Assembly: GCA_900540785.1 (NCBI GenBank)
Contig: UQHF01000026.1
Coordinates: forward strand, 1 to 49,286
Origin: an uncultured Blautia sp.
GTDB taxonomy: Bacteria; Bacillota; Clostridia; Lachnospirales; Lachnospiraceae
Direction of reading: 5' to 3'
DNA length: 49,286 bases
A model generated the notes under the pieces. The model had not been told where the DNA came from. It was given only the letters and a program-made list of their open reading frames with translations, and searched no databases. This document shows, one piece after another, positions 49,237 through 49,286 of this stretch. The position numbers and the translations under genes are program-made. Position 1 is the stretch's first letter. The number at the start of each line of letters is the position of its first letter.

Positions 49237-49286
49237 AGCGATAGACGGGGCTCGAACCCGCGGTCTCGACCTTGGCAAGGTCGCGC
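49237..49286 (-). tRNA. tRNA-Gly (anticodon GCC), 5' part beyond the window
   Basis: Read on the minus strand, the segment shows the end of the D-stem, an anticodon stem-loop GACCTTGCCAAGGTC with anticodon GCC, a T-arm with GGTTCGAGCCCC and the 3' acceptor strand CTATCGC plus discriminator T. CCA is not encoded. About the first 24 bases lie past the window edge. Confidence 0.9.

Noticed and set aside
2..49286. CRISPR arrays, insertion sequences, prophage or integrase genes
   Set aside because: None seen on either strand; the only clear tandem repeats are the coding heptads at 22-24 kb.

Overview
The window reads as chromosome of a low-to-moderate GC, endospore-forming Firmicute, most likely a gut Lachnospiraceae (clostridial cluster XIVa). 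The evidence is the complete spoIIIA operon, the cotJ genes, the clostridial nusB-xseA-xseB-ispA-dxs-tlyA-nadK-argR-recN order, and the style of the carbohydrate genes. The genus cannot be fixed from sequence reading alone. Apart from the TetR regulator, the cotJ genes, a Crp-type regulator, two small loci near 38.5-40.1 kb and an AraC regulator, everything is on the minus strand. There is no IS element, prophage, CRISPR array or rRNA, and no gene-free stretch longer than about 200 bases.

1-20.6 kb is housekeeping and sporulation. Read leftward: FtsW-type flippase, acpP, a divergent Sir2 protein, gltX, a UvrD-type helicase with an Sfp-type phosphopantetheinyl transferase, spoIIIAA-AH (the mother-cell half of the forespore feeding-tube channel), prfC, an Asp23 protein, then nusB through recN.

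22-27.7 kb is an export-like module. A divergently transcribed TetR repressor faces an MMPL/RND transporter followed by a 930-residue secreted protein made of Leu-x-x-Gly heptads. The shared promoter region holds three 13-bp palindromes exactly 49 bp apart; the outer two cover the -35 boxes of the two opposing promoters.

27.8-32.7 kb carries cotJA, cotJB and a cotJC cut to 37 codons. These abut the end of a convergent four-gene operon (DUF3100 protein, small membrane protein, ATZ/TRZ-type amidohydrolase, TauE/SafE permease) with a divergent Crp/Fnr-type regulator. This is the best candidate here for an undescribed uptake-conversion-export system; its substrate is unknown.

32.7-40.2 kb has VanZ, a small membrane protein, a heterodimeric ABC exporter with one degenerate ATP site, an unlisted 56-residue lipoprotein in front of it, an alpha/beta hydrolase and a DUF5067 protein driven by divergent promoters sharing one -35 sequence, then a DUF378 protein and a 55-residue protein.

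40.2-49.2 kb is a glycan-use locus: intracellular GH43, GH30, GH42 and GH5 enzymes with a GPH-type sugar symporter and a divergent AraC regulator. Imported beta-linked oligosaccharides are probably trimmed in the cytoplasm. The window ends inside a tRNA-Gly(GCC) gene.
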